A stretch of DNA of 64,000 bases from positions 1,759,510 to 1,823,509 of the forward strand of contig CH003364.1 in assembly GCA_000149265.1 (NCBI GenBank), given 5' to 3'. The DNA is from Ciona savignyi (lineage: Eukaryota; Chordata; Ascidiacea; Phlebobranchia; Cionidae). The position numbers and the translations under genes are program-made. A model generated the notes under the pieces. It saw only the letters and a program-made list of their open reading frames with translations, was not told the DNA's origin and searched no databases. How positions within the stretch are numbered: position 1 is the stretch's first letter; each line of letters begins with the position of its first letter. Of the stretch, positions 11,315 to 21,996 are shown in pieces.

Positions 11315-11581
11315 CCGGCCCGTTGGTCTAACGGTTAAGTGCGTCGCCTTTCAATCGAAAGGTTGCAGGTGCGAAACTGGTCGCTAGCTAGTCGGTTGTG
11401 TCCTTGGGCAAGGCACTTTACGGACATTGCCTGAACCCAGCGGATTAATGGGTTCTACCAAATTGAAGGAACGTGTGAATCATATACAACACACAGCAAT
11501 AGCACCGGTAACCCGACGATGTGCGCGAAGTGATCTGACGATTGCCCGTGTGTTAACCCCCTTGGTTTTCCATTCGCCGCT
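11315..11581 (+). mobile_element. tRNA-related SINE, near full length
   Basis: It begins CCGGCCCGTTGGTCTAACGG, which resembles a tRNA A box, with a B-box-like 'GGTTGCAGGTGCGAAAC' 45 bp on. The conserved body includes 'TGTCCTTGGGCAAGGCACTT', 'TTAATGGGTTCTACCAAATT' and 'CTGACGATTGCCCGTGTGTT'. The same body occurs in about a dozen places in the window. This copy lacks the TCCTA-type tail. It resembles tRNA-derived SINEs reported from Ciona, but I cannot confirm the family name. Confidence 0.85.
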
Positions 11582-12040
11582 CTAAAACTACCAGACCAAC
11601 CGGTCGGACTATTAAATAGCCAATCACGTAATCCGCCGGAATATGCTATACCGAATACAAACTTGACGTATTCGAAGGCTTGATACTCGGAATTCGTGCA
11701 CCGTTGGACCCACTTTTAAATTTAGACGATTATTCTGCTTATCGTTTTTGAATTTGACGCCCTACACAAACCAAAAATAATTCTACTCTGAAAGTATAAC
11801 TTATCCCCCAAAATTTGCATAGCAAAAATTCTACCTTAAACGTGCGGACATGATTATACTAGCAATTTTATCCTTGCCACATGGACGTCGTAAATTGAAC
11901 TCGGAAACAAGAACATAAATTTCCAAAAATATGGTGAACACATTGCACACCCCTGTCAATTTTACTTCAGAACGACCTAGACCACGAGCTCCGAAGGTTG
12001 GATAACTAAAACACTAAATACACATTTGTAAGGTTTTGGC
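11582..12040. other. Region downstream of RPL29
   Basis: No exon or element recognised between the SINE and the RPL29 polyadenylation signal. Confidence 0.35.
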
Positions 12041-12046
12041 TTTATT
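12041..12046 (-). promoter_or_regulatory. RPL29 polyadenylation signal
   Basis: AATAAA on the minus strand, 35 nt past the RPL29 stop codon. The spacing and position fit the 3' end of a short ribosomal-protein mRNA. Confidence 0.7.
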
Positions 12047-12080
12047 GAAGCACTTCGAACATTGCAACCTAATGCTCTAT

Positions 12081-14609
12081 CTATTCCTTCTTTGGAACTG
12101 GATTGCGTTTGTTGTGCTTCTTAGCAAATCGCATGTTTTTCAAGAACTTAGGATCAACCTGGTGAAAGTGGGGTTATATTAATGATAAAAATATAATACA
12201 GAGCAAAAAAGTTTAAGATAATATAGGATTACCTGGTGACTGGAAAAATGCAAGAGGCGATATCATTAGCACAAGACAATCATCAAATTACTCCCAGTGG
12301 ATTAATGGGTCCTACCAAATTGAAGGAACGCGTCTATCATATACAACACACTGCAATAGCTTTGGTAACCCGACGGTGGGCGCGAGGTGATCTAACGATT
12401 GCCCGTATGTTAACCCCCTTGGTTTTTCTATTCACAGGGATAAACATGAATATCCTATTCTATTCTATCCTATCCTACTCTTTCTAACAGTCGGGTTACT
12501 TAAACTATTGCAGAGTGTTGTATGAAAGCTGGCGTTCCTACTATTTTATTTCAATTCAACAGACTGGTTCAGGCAATGCCCATTGAATTGACTTTATAAC
12601 CAACTAGGTAGTTTCAATCCAGCAACGTTTACAATATCTGCACTTTATTTTTAAATTACCAAATGAGTTAATCGAGACTCGAGTGATACTTCATAATGTT
12701 CACAATAAGGTGGGATCCATAACAGTCAAGCTCAATTTGTATCATTGGGCATGCACTAAATAGACGGTGCCTTAATTCTTTAGATTTGAGGTTAAAAACC
12801 TGCATCTACTATTTCTATTTCCAGGATACACACAAGTTGTCCCTCCAATTTAATCTCATTTGGCAATAAAAAATACACCAAAGCTTTTATTCAGGACAAA
12901 AATGCAGTTGTTATTAATTCGATTATTTCTAAAAGTATCCTTATACACAATTTTTCATGGTTTCGAGCTACACTGACTTGCCTTCGTTTGAGTAGGTAAA
13001 AATAAGAAAAAAGACGAATAACTCTCCATTTTAATGATTTTAATATTGTTGATAAATGCTGACAAAAAACTAAATGCTATCAGCAACTTTAAATTTTATA
13101 AACAACCATTAAACAAATATATTTTGGTGTAAGAAAGTTACTTTATTTACTTACTCCTTTCAGTGAGGGAGCTTTATGAGTTCTTGGCTTCTTAATACCA
13201 TTTTTGTGGTATTTTCGATCTGACAAGATTAAAAAATGTCAATATAATTAAAATCTTCACATCAACTGGTGTCATGCACTGTTAAGTGCATGCTGATAAT
13301 AGTACTGTTTTCATTATACATAATGCAATGACAAAAACAACAAATTATTAAATCTCACACTTCTAAGAAATGTTATTAGAACAGGCTAAACTTCTTAGGC
13401 AGAGAAGTTATTAAGTAACCAGTACATGGGGCAACACTAAAAGGAGGGAAAGCGGGAAGGAGGGGAAACTGCACACTAAAATTACGTAAACTACTTTTAA
13501 CCCTGACCTAAACACTAATCTCAACCCCAGAACTAACTCCTAACTCAAACCCTATGTTTAAAACCAACTCTTAATTCCCTAATCTTTATTTTAGTGTGCA
13601 GATTCCCTCCTTTTAGTTTCCCCTAGTACATGCGGTACAGTACTTCCTCGATTATCCGGTCTAGTCGGGACAGCGTTTTTCAAAACCTGAACGGATAAGG
13701 AAAAAAACGCATAATTAAATTCCTATATTTAAACCAAAACAACGCAGCAAGAAGCAGATTCGAATGCAACAAAACTAAAACGAGGTTCAACATCAAATAA
13801 TGTATCGTATTTAGGGATCTCCGTACTTATTTATTGAAAGCAATGTAAATTTGCGTGATCGTTAAAATTATCAGTAATTAGCGCGGCAAGACAGAAAGCA
13901 ACGCCGTCACGATCTGCGGCTTGTTTTCTTATGTATTTCTTTCAACTCGGTACGAACGAATATAAGATAAGCATAAGATAACGGAGAGTGGCCTTATCTT
14001 AAGAAGCTGACCTTTGGACATCATAAATTATTATCTGACCCAATGGACGAATAATCGAATGCCGGATAAACGAGGTACGGATAATCAAGGAAGTACTGTA
14101 CCTCTAAATAATACAGAGCCGCTTGGATCGCTTACTATACTTCATAATTACAAAGCCATGATATTAATGTTAGGGTTGGGATTAAAGTTAGTTCTGGGTT
14201 TGAGATTAGTGTTTGAGACGGAGTAAGAATTACTTTCCATAGCAATCTAAGTGATCCAAGTGCTCCAAACGGTCCTGTAGTATTTAGAGGCAGCCCAGTA
14301 CACGTGTTAACTTTAAATGAGAGATTGTCAGCCAAAACTAAGTTCTCTAGTGTCAGAGTTAAGTGAGCACACCTATACGGTATAATGGGTTAACAGCAGA
14401 CTACTTCATCAGTTTTAATTGATTAGTTACTTAGTATGACTTATCACGACGAAAGAAAACAATTCATATCTAGTGACTCTTAATTAAAAGTAATGTATAC
14501 GTAGTGAATTATTAACGCTTGAATATTTATATTAACGATCAAACTGCAAGACAATGCGTCAACGTCGCTTACTTTGGTTATGGTTGGTGTGGTTCTTGGA
14601 CTTTGCCAT
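12081..14609 (-). CDS. RPL29: 60S ribosomal protein L29 (eL29), three coding exons
   Basis: Coding exons at 14573-14609, 13155-13219 and 12081-12158 join in frame to 59 residues. The start MAKSKNHTNHNQ, the RKYHKNGIKKPR block and the VDPKFLKNMRFAKKHNKR block are hallmarks of eL29. This small basic protein of the large ribosomal subunit is made in the cytosol and assembled in the nucleolus. All splice junctions are GT-AG. It lacks the long lysine/alanine-rich C-terminal extension of vertebrate L29, as in the short forms of many invertebrates and fungi. The intron between exons 13219 and 14573 holds three MITEs, and the other holds a SINE fragment. It lies in the same orientation as the SLC7 gene 1.2 kb upstream. 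No sign of being a retrocopy, since the introns are intact. Confidence 0.93.
12292..12485 (+). mobile_element. 5'-truncated SINE copy in RPL29 intron
   Basis: It matches the 3' half of the window's SINE from 'CAGTGGATTAATGGG' through 'CGATTGCCCGTATGTTAACC', ending in a degenerate (TCCTA/TTCTA) tail at 12450-12485. The tRNA-like head is missing. Confidence 0.85.
13429..13624. mobile_element. MITE with telomere-like core
   Basis: Inverted ends built on 'CACTAAAAGGAGGGAA' / 'TTCCCTCCTTTTAGTTTCCCC' are flanked by an exact 8-bp duplication AGTACATG (13421-13428 and 13625-13632). The interior is a degenerate C-rich array (AACCCTGACCTAAACACTAATCTCAACCCC-type wording) reminiscent of CCCTAA repeats. 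There is no ORF. A related element is the host of the BEL insertion at 32.3/37.0 kb. Confidence 0.8.
13638..14098. mobile_element. Tc1/pogo-like MITE (TA duplication)
   Basis: TIRs CAGTACTTCCTCGATTATCCG and its near-complement 'CGGATAATCAAGGAAGTACTG' bound 461 bp, with TA on both sides (13636-13637 and 14099-14100). TA target duplication and 'CAGTA/CAGTG' ends fit the pogo/Tigger branch of Tc1/mariner elements. No transposase is present. Confidence 0.8.
14101..14290. mobile_element. MITE of the CCTCTAAATACTACAG family
   Basis: TIRs 'CCTCTAAATAATACAGAGCCG' and, inverted, 'CCTCTAAATACTACAGGACCG' bound 190 bp abutting the pogo-like MITE. The core carries degenerate telomere-like 'TTAGGGTTGGGATTAAAG' wording. 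Other members: 20888-21333 (with the N gap), 37380-37510 (truncated) and 54800-54925. The target duplication is unclear. Confidence 0.75.
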
Positions 14610-14717
14610 CCTTTTTTTGAGATACGAACCTAAAAAACATACGCAACTTCATCGCTGGGCAGATATGCATCTAAAACTAATTCATACAAAACTCACCTTT
14701 TACTGAAGTTCGGAAAA
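14610..14717 (-). promoter_or_regulatory. RPL29 5' UTR: split leader with TOP-like start
   Basis: Upstream of the ATG the leader runs to 14629, where a TTTTTTAG acceptor occurs. A matching donor (AAAAG then GTGAGT) lies at 14696/14697, defining a non-coding first exon of roughly 20 bases. Its start shows a pyrimidine run, TTCTTTTCC (about 14711-14719), like the 5'TOP tract of ribosomal-protein mRNAs. The transcription start is inferred. Confidence 0.5.
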
Positions 14718-15878
14718 GAAAATGCAACGCGTTTCGCAGATTGGAGAAAACCTGTTTTGACAACGATTCGTACGCTATAATGTTCACTTTATAAAAACCT
14801 TTTCCGTTAACCGGGGATGATGACAACGATTTTAATAAGGAACCACCATTATTACATCTTAAATACAGAACATTTATTTTTTTCTGAGAAAGTAGCTATA
14901 CAGGGTCAAAAATATAGGCAATACCAAACTGGTATCGCACCTATTTTAGTATACTATAGGCATTTGTTCCTGCCGTTTTTGAATTAACTCACACCGAGTT
15001 TAAGTGAATTTCACTACGTGTTTTTCCAATGACATAGTTCGTGGCTGGTTTAAAATGCATACCCTTTTAGATAACAATTTTCACATCATTGAATAGAACG
15101 TTATGCTTTTATTTTACTAGCAAAGGTTAGTTATCACACAGATAATCATCATTATACCCCCCCCCCTGTCAAATGACAGGAGCCATTGCAGTTTGTTGTC
15201 TAGGATGAAGATGTCCATCAGAATTATTAGACATTGTAGACAAATAAATTCATTGCGTTTCTATAGTTATTTATTTCTCTTTTCAAGTATTTAATACTTT
15301 TCCGTATATAATGCATTTCAAAATAAATATAAATTATAAAGGTAAAACATTTTGATTGTTCTAGTTGTGCAATATCAAATAAAAATAAATAAAATATAAC
15401 TTCTGAAAGAAACTTGTTAATAAAAAAATTACACCATTCAACTCTCCAAGTGATACATTAAATAATACATTTTGCATTGTTAATAGTTATAGTTTATCAC
15501 CAAATAGGATATACAGGCAAAGCATAGCATTTGGTACCGTAGCTAAATATTCCATTTGTACTACCAATACACAGCATAATCATATCCCAGGACCAATATA
15601 TACAGTACAATATGGGATAATCTTGCCTTCATGTCCTGAAAACAAAAAAGGAACACAACAAATAATCAGAATGATTGTAGGTTTAGAACATAATGCACAA
15701 TAGATAATAGATTTAAAACACAAAAAAATGTTTAAAAAAAGGCTGCTTAAAGCACTATAAATATTTAGTAGGCAGTATTCTTAAACACCATAAATATTAA
15801 GTATGGCAGTACGCTTAAACACTATATATATTTGGCATGGTTAAGTACCATTTTTAAAAGTACTAAATAGAAAGTTGG
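14718..15878. other. Intergenic, RPL29 promoter side and SLC7 3' region
   Basis: AT-rich sequence with a C9-C10 run near 15160. It should contain the RPL29 promoter and the SLC7 3' UTR. No other gene or bounded element is seen. Confidence 0.4.
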
Positions 15879-18800
15879 TTACATTTTCTTTGATGTATGT
15901 TCAGTGGTGGAAGCTACCATAAACAGCTTTTGGAACCAAACAGTCACTTTTCCAACTCCGGTCATGTTTATATGTCCCCGAACCATCAAAAAATATACAA
16001 TGTAAAACACTGCAGCCAGAATAACCCCAAGAACATAAAGAGCTTGTGGACGGAATATTAGTGGAACCAATGTACTATAGAAGCCGAACAAAGTCGCGAG
16101 AAGTGCTGTTATGCTGTACACCTGAAAATATAGTTTATAATGATTGCATAACATTTCTTACAATTGCAATTTGGATAAAAAGTTAACAGTTATAAAATTT
16201 ATCAAAACTATAATAGAAGTTGAGGCGTATCTGAAAAATTAAAAAATGGAGGATAATTTTGCCACCAGTAACTTTGCTGTATAATTTTAACAAAGCATTT
16301 AGTTGTTACTAATTTTTCGTACTTTTAATTAGGATAGGCTATCCATATTCACCCTGGGGACAGGAAGTCGCATGGGGAATTAAAACACGCACAAGCATTA
16401 GATTATACTGCAATATGGTGAATATGATGGAGCCATGGTAACTAACATATTAATTAAGGTTACATGAGTTAGGGTCCGAAACACACAACAAACTAGCTAG
16501 CGGTTGGTTTTCAATTGATTTGTGCCTATCTATTCATTTACTGAGACTAATACAAACGACACAAAATCTTTGAAGTACCTTATACGGCCTCTTTGCATCC
16601 TTCATTTTCCATCTGAGTATCAAGACTCCAAGTGCACATAAACTTCGGAAAGCCCATGCCATAAATAGTGCAGCTTTTAGCAAAATGTCAATGTTGCTAG
16701 GCACAAGCATCGCCACAGCTAATATAATCCCGAATAGTAAGGCAGGCAAAGGAGAAAAATATTGAATGTGTATCATCGAGAGAATCTGCAAAGGTGGTGC
16801 TGTTAATTAATTACTTTTATTCTGGTGCGGAAATATCCCAAACCTACAAGACTTTACACGTTGATAAACATTTCTCAATTCCCGCTATTTAAAAACTCAT
16901 GAAGAAATACCTACCTTTTAGCTATAGGATATATTTGTTTATCCCCATGAATGTGAAAACCAAGGGGGTTAACACATGGGCAATCGACAGTTCACCTCGT
17001 GCCCACCGTCGGAGCTATTGAAGTGCGTTGTGTAAAATTCACATGTTCTTTTAATTTGGTAGAACCCTATAATCTGCTCGATTCGGGCAATGCCTTGCCC
17101 AAGAACACAACCATCTAGCTAGCGACCAGTTTCGAACCTGCAATATTACGCTGAAAGGCGACACACTAACCCACTAAACTACTCAGTTGGACTAAGCTAG
17201 TCAAGTTTGTTGCTGTATATTAGTATGCCACAGCTGTAAAAATGTGTCATTATGTTAAAACAGATCATAGTTGTAATGGTTAATTATAGGTGTATTAGGT
17301 TTAAATTCGTTTCATCAGCTGTTATTTATCATTTGCAATAGCCTACAATAATAATCATTTTAATTTGGCATGCAGTAACGGTATGTTATGTGTGAGCTTA
17401 TGGTTTTAATCCCAGTTCCCAGGTATAAAACAGGAAGCTCACAAACTATTGTGAGAATAAAGATTCAGATTTCATTTTCATATTATTTATCATTGACAGA
17501 TACTTCAAGGGCTTTTCACACAACAAAATATACATAAATACCTTAGGCATGAAACCTAACCTTGCAGCAACAAAAGGCAACCTTCCCATAGTTAACAAAT
17601 TGACATTAATTGAGCCAATTAAAGACAGACACACACCAAGAGTGACTGCGTACGTTAACATCGGGTGAATTTTCGCAGCAAAGCTAACAGCTACTGCACT
17701 GGATGTTATCATTTCCTTTTGATTCAGAACTGAAATTAAAGCAATGGTTCATGAATTGTATACCGTAAATGACTATAATAGCTAAAATAAATTAATTAGA
17801 AATAAGAGGATACTACTGTTTTTTTCTCTGAAGTGGGAAGAAAACACTGGGGGTGTTTAAATTAAAACATGGAAAATTGTCAGATTGTTACACACATATC
17901 ATGGCTCATCAAATGTATTAAAGTGTACTGTACTCAATAATCATCTATAAACCATAAGAAATATCAATCAAGCAACATTTGTTAGGTATTTTTTTTAAGG
18001 ACATTTACTGCCAGCAACAGCAGTAGGTTGTACCTAGTTAAAATTACCACATGTGATTAATACACAACTAAACAAGTCTTTTAACATTGCATTTGTAAAA
18101 CTATCCAAGAACTTAGAAAGGGAAACCCATAGACCGCTTTTAGTACGGTACATAAAAAATAACTACCCATTCTGTTATTAAACATTAACCTGCAAAATAG
18201 GATAAATTGACGACAACGTAAAGGCCCATCACGAAAAGAAAAGACAGGATAATAATCATGGGTAACGTCTTCTTGGGTTTCTTAACCTCCTCAGTGATAA
18301 ATGTTATGTTATCAAATCCATCATAAGCCCATAGAGATTGAAAAACTGCCAAACTCACAGCTGCAATTCCAGGAGCTGCCTGCAAGGAAGTGTATAATCT
18401 GAAAGTAAAAAAATACACCATTTAAAATAAAATAAATTAATTTTTTTAGATAGGTTTAGATAGGATACTGGCACTTATTAATATATTATATAAAAGTACG
18501 GATTTATATAATAATATAGGATTTAGAATAGGATAATTATTATTTTTTCGGTGATTGGACCATGTATGGGTGGAAGATGTTAAACGGGTATTGGAAATCA
18601 TGACAGCTAAACGCAGAATGTATTTTAGTTAAAAAGTTAAAAACATTAAAAATAGGTATTGTTTATTCCATTAAACTATAAGGTTCAGACTTAAGGTAAG
18701 TGCCTTATATGAGGACATACTAGCCAGTGGCAAGTGCCTTTATCACCACATTTTTGTTGACACTTTGACGGATTGAGTGCAGCGGTTGGAGAAAAAATGT

Positions 18801-20423
18801 GCTACATATTTTTTATACAAATTTAACAAAGATTTTTAAAATACTGTAACTATTGTTGGTCAGATATAAAAATATCAAAAGCTGTTTTTGTCCGGGTTTA
18901 CTGTTAAAGAAAAAGTGTCCAGGTTACTGGGAACTTTTGAGTTAAAACCTAAAAACTTTAATATTTACGTATTGGCCATTGTCGCTTGATTCAAACTTGT
19001 GTTGAAAGTGTTTCCCATATCCTGCGATGTTTGGGTGTATCGAAAATTTGCAAGAAACACAGAACTATCAGAAACCGCTCTAACAAAACCCAATATTGCA
19101 ATCAAAATAAGAGCTGCAACCTTCCCAACCGTGCACCATAACTGAAATAAACAGGTGTCAATAAAAAAGCACTACTATTAAAGTGGTTTACTAGCAAATG
19201 AATATAGTATATGATAATGGGAACACCCCCAAAGAAGTGATCACGGTGTATGATTTGCATCTCTGATAACTTTATAAGGAAAATAATACCATACACATGC
19301 TTATTGATTTGGGGGATTAAAAGATTGCCCACATCTGCGTTACAAGATGTAAGAGCTACTATTATTAAAATTAAAGTTTTATTAAGGGAACTGTTATGTT
19401 TGACCAATTAAATTTCACTAGGTGAAGTTTAGTTTTAGTTTAATTTTTATTTCTTAGTAATGGCAATGAAAAAATACAAAACAATATCATTAATCAGTAT
19501 AGAATTCATGTAGGGTCACATGGGAAAACTACATTGGTTATTAAAAAAACATAATAATACACATGCAGTATAGGTACAAAGCCAATGCTTAAAGCAAACT
19601 TAGTTAATTGTCTTTAAGTTAGTAACTACCTAGTTAAGTACAGGTATTATATCACTTAACTGCACTGCCCCAATGTTGTTTAAAATACATGAAAAAAGTT
19701 TATACCTGAATTTTAACTGAGAGTTTTACTCGAGTGATGTTGCAAACCAACAAGACCAAGGTTATAAGCAAACCAATCAATTTTGAAAGAACTTTTGATT
19801 CTGGACCACATGTCCCTGTTGAAACTTTAACAGCATTGGAAATATAATCTCTGAAAAACATTAAATGATTGCTCTTTATATGTTTCATTAGTACATAATA
19901 ACAACCAAAGAAGTTATTGGATTAAAACAACAACCAAAAAGGTTAAAGCAAGGTGTATTACAAACATTTAAGTATCAACCTGTACTTACCCTAAAGCTAT
20001 AATTTGTACTGCTTGGCTCTGCGGATTTGCTGCAAGTAAGTACAGCCACAAATAAATAAAACATAACACATCGCCATACACCACTTTGAGATATGCTGCT
20101 GATCCACCAGATTCGGGCAATAAAGTTGCAAGTTCACAGTAACACAGGGCCATTAGCATTGCAATAATTCCACCTATGACCCATATCATCAAGCTCAAGG
20201 ACATATCTCCATTGCAGTATTCTAAAATACGAGTTGGAACGATGAAAATTCCAGAGCCAATCATAGATCCCACAACAATGCTGGCACCATCATACACTCC
20301 AATTGTCCGTTTGAGTTTAACAGACTTATTGTCATCTGGGTAAAATGGTTGTGAAGTATCATCTATATGCACTTCATCGCTGTCAGAAGCATTATAAAGC
20401 TTTTTGTACTGTATTTTTGGCAT
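15879..20423 (-). CDS. SLC7-family light-chain amino acid transporter, seven coding exons
   Basis: Exons 19990-20423, 19706-19850, 18969-19141, 18190-18398, 17542-17729, 16579-16785 and 15879-16121 join in frame to 532 residues. The first exon holds the APC-superfamily signature: TIGVYDGASIVVGSMIGSGIF (the unwound TM1 GSGIF substrate site), then TM2-TM3. Exon 2 carries a Cys in an external loop (STGTCGPES), where light chains make the disulphide to 4F2hc or rBAT. Exon 4 has SLWAYDGFDNITFITEEV (TM6) and exon 5 SSAVAVSFA and a GR(L/E) motif region (TM8). About 12 membrane spans are expected. The protein would act at the plasma membrane as an amino acid exchanger with a heavy-chain partner. The exact paralogue (y+LAT, LAT or b0,+AT-like) is not decided. 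All introns are GT-AG, and a SINE sits in the fifth intron. Confidence 0.92.
16927..17191 (-). mobile_element. SINE in SLC7 intron 5
   Basis: Minus-strand copy of the window's tRNA-related SINE, from a short GGATA tail near 16927 to the tRNA-like head near 17190. It is diverged (about one base in six by eye). Confidence 0.8.
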
Positions 20424-20880
20424 TTAGTTGTGTTTCCAAAAGTTTTACACAGGTTGTATATCCTAAAGTCCAGTTCTGTCAAAGGTATAACATTAAAGAG
20501 CATGTAACATTGTATTCTAGCTTATGTTATATTTTCTGGTTAATGCAAGTGTTCGATAATGTACATTAAAAGTTCGATGAAAAGTTAGGTGCTACACCAA
20601 GTGTTTAAATTGTTTCACATTAATGACTCGTTTTTGCTTTTTAAAATAGGGGTGGTTTTTTGTTAATAGGGTAAACAATTTTACCGTAGATAAATAAAGA
20701 AAAATATTATTTTCAACATCTGCACCCATTTTTAAATAAATCAAATGATACCTAACTCCGATTAAACCATATATATGACACCGAGTTGGTTTTCTAACTT
20801 CGGGGCTATTTAATGTAGGTTTAAACCGCCGGATTTAGTATCTGGGAATCAGTGTCAACCACTACTGAGGGTAATATTAG
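20424..20880. other. SLC7 upstream region
   Basis: Probable 5' UTR and promoter of the SLC7 gene. No clear TATA box or start could be fixed. Confidence 0.35.
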
Positions 20881-20887
20881 TCCGGTA

Positions 20888-21333
20888 TCTCTAAATACTA
20901 CAGAAGCGCTTGGAGCGCTTTAATCGCTTGGAGCGCTTGGATCGCTTACTATACTTAGTAATTACAANNNNNNNNNNNNNNNNNNNNNNNNNNNNNNNNN
21001 NNNNNNNNNNNNNNNNNNNNNNNNNNNNNNNNNNNNNNNNNNNNNNNNNNNNNNNNNNNNNNNNNNNNNNNNNNNNNNNNNNNNNNNNNNNNNNNNNNNN
21101 NNNNNNNNNNNNNNNNNNNNNNNNNNNNNNNNNNNNNNNNNNNNNNNNNNNNNNNNNNNNNNNNNNNNNNNNNNNNNNNNNNNNNNNNNNNNNNNNNNNN
21201 NNNNNNNNNNNNNNNNNNNNNNNNNNNNNNNNNNNNNNNNNNNNNNNNNNNNNNNNNNNNNNNNNNNNNNNNNNNNNNNNNNNNNNNNNNNNNNNNNNNN
21301 NNCTCTTCATGCGATCCTGTAGTATTTAGATGT
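20888..21333. mobile_element. CCTCTAAATACTACAG-family MITE with assembly gap
   Basis: Left end 'TCTCTAAATACTACAGAAGCG' and right end 'CCTGTAGTATTTAGATG' are inverted repeats of the same MITE family as 14101-14290. Repeated 'GCGCTTGGA' wording next to the gap suggests an expanded inner tandem repeat that the assembly could not resolve. Confidence 0.7.
20968..21302. other. Assembly gap (N run)
   Basis: 335 unknown bases inside the MITE. Any open frame across it is meaningless. Confidence 1.
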
Positions 21334-21996
21334 ACCGCTGTGTTCACATGTAAACAGCAGAAATCAAAACGTCAGCTGGTAATCAATGATCCGTGTAGAA
21401 AAAGTAAATACTTTATTTTGGTTTATTTTTCGTCCCCAAATATATTTTTAAGTAAGATGCTTAATTTTTAAAAAGAATCGAAAAATGCGATGGTTATGAT
21501 ACGAATAGAGCGGAGCGTTTTGACGCAAGTAAATGTTCAATTTTCTTAGGAAACTCCCGGGCCCCGACGAAGTAACTGAGCTATTGCAGAGTGTTGTATC
21601 TTTCTTCAGTTGTATGACCTATTTATCCACTGGGTCCGGGTTATACTCCTCTACATCTAGAGCCTGCTAAAATATAAACCATCCGCTAGCGGCCAGTTTC
21701 GAGTCTGCAAACCTGTGGAAGGCGACGCACGAATCCACTATGCTATTCGGATGGAGACAGTATTATTGTTTCTTTTTTAAGTAGAATCAACGGATTGTTA
21801 TTTTATAATGACCAATGTTACTGAATTCTCTTCGTCGGTAGAGGTAATTTGCGTCTCACCACTAAAGTCGCAAAAGAGCAAAATCATTGTCATAGCAACA
21901 CGTAGCTACAATTTGTTGATAAACCTGTAGGAGTTTCACAAAAACTATCTCTTAAAATCTACTTTTAAAAGTTCATAGGTGGAATAAACGGTTAAT
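21334..21996. other. RIBC2 upstream region with an old SINE relic
   Basis: A strongly diverged minus-strand SINE remnant spans about 21575-21760 ('GAGCTATTGCAGAGTGTTGT', 'GCTAGCGGCCAGTTTCGAG', 'GGCGACGCAC'). The rest presumably contains the RIBC2 promoter and 5' UTR. Confidence 0.5.

Noticed and set aside
14573..20423. RPL29 and SLC7 as a tunicate operon
   Set aside because: Same strand, but the gap from the SLC7 stop to the RPL29 ATG is about 1.27 kb and RPL29 has its own split leader with a TOP-like start.
20891..21347. Open frames across the N run
   Set aside because: They consist almost entirely of unknown bases.
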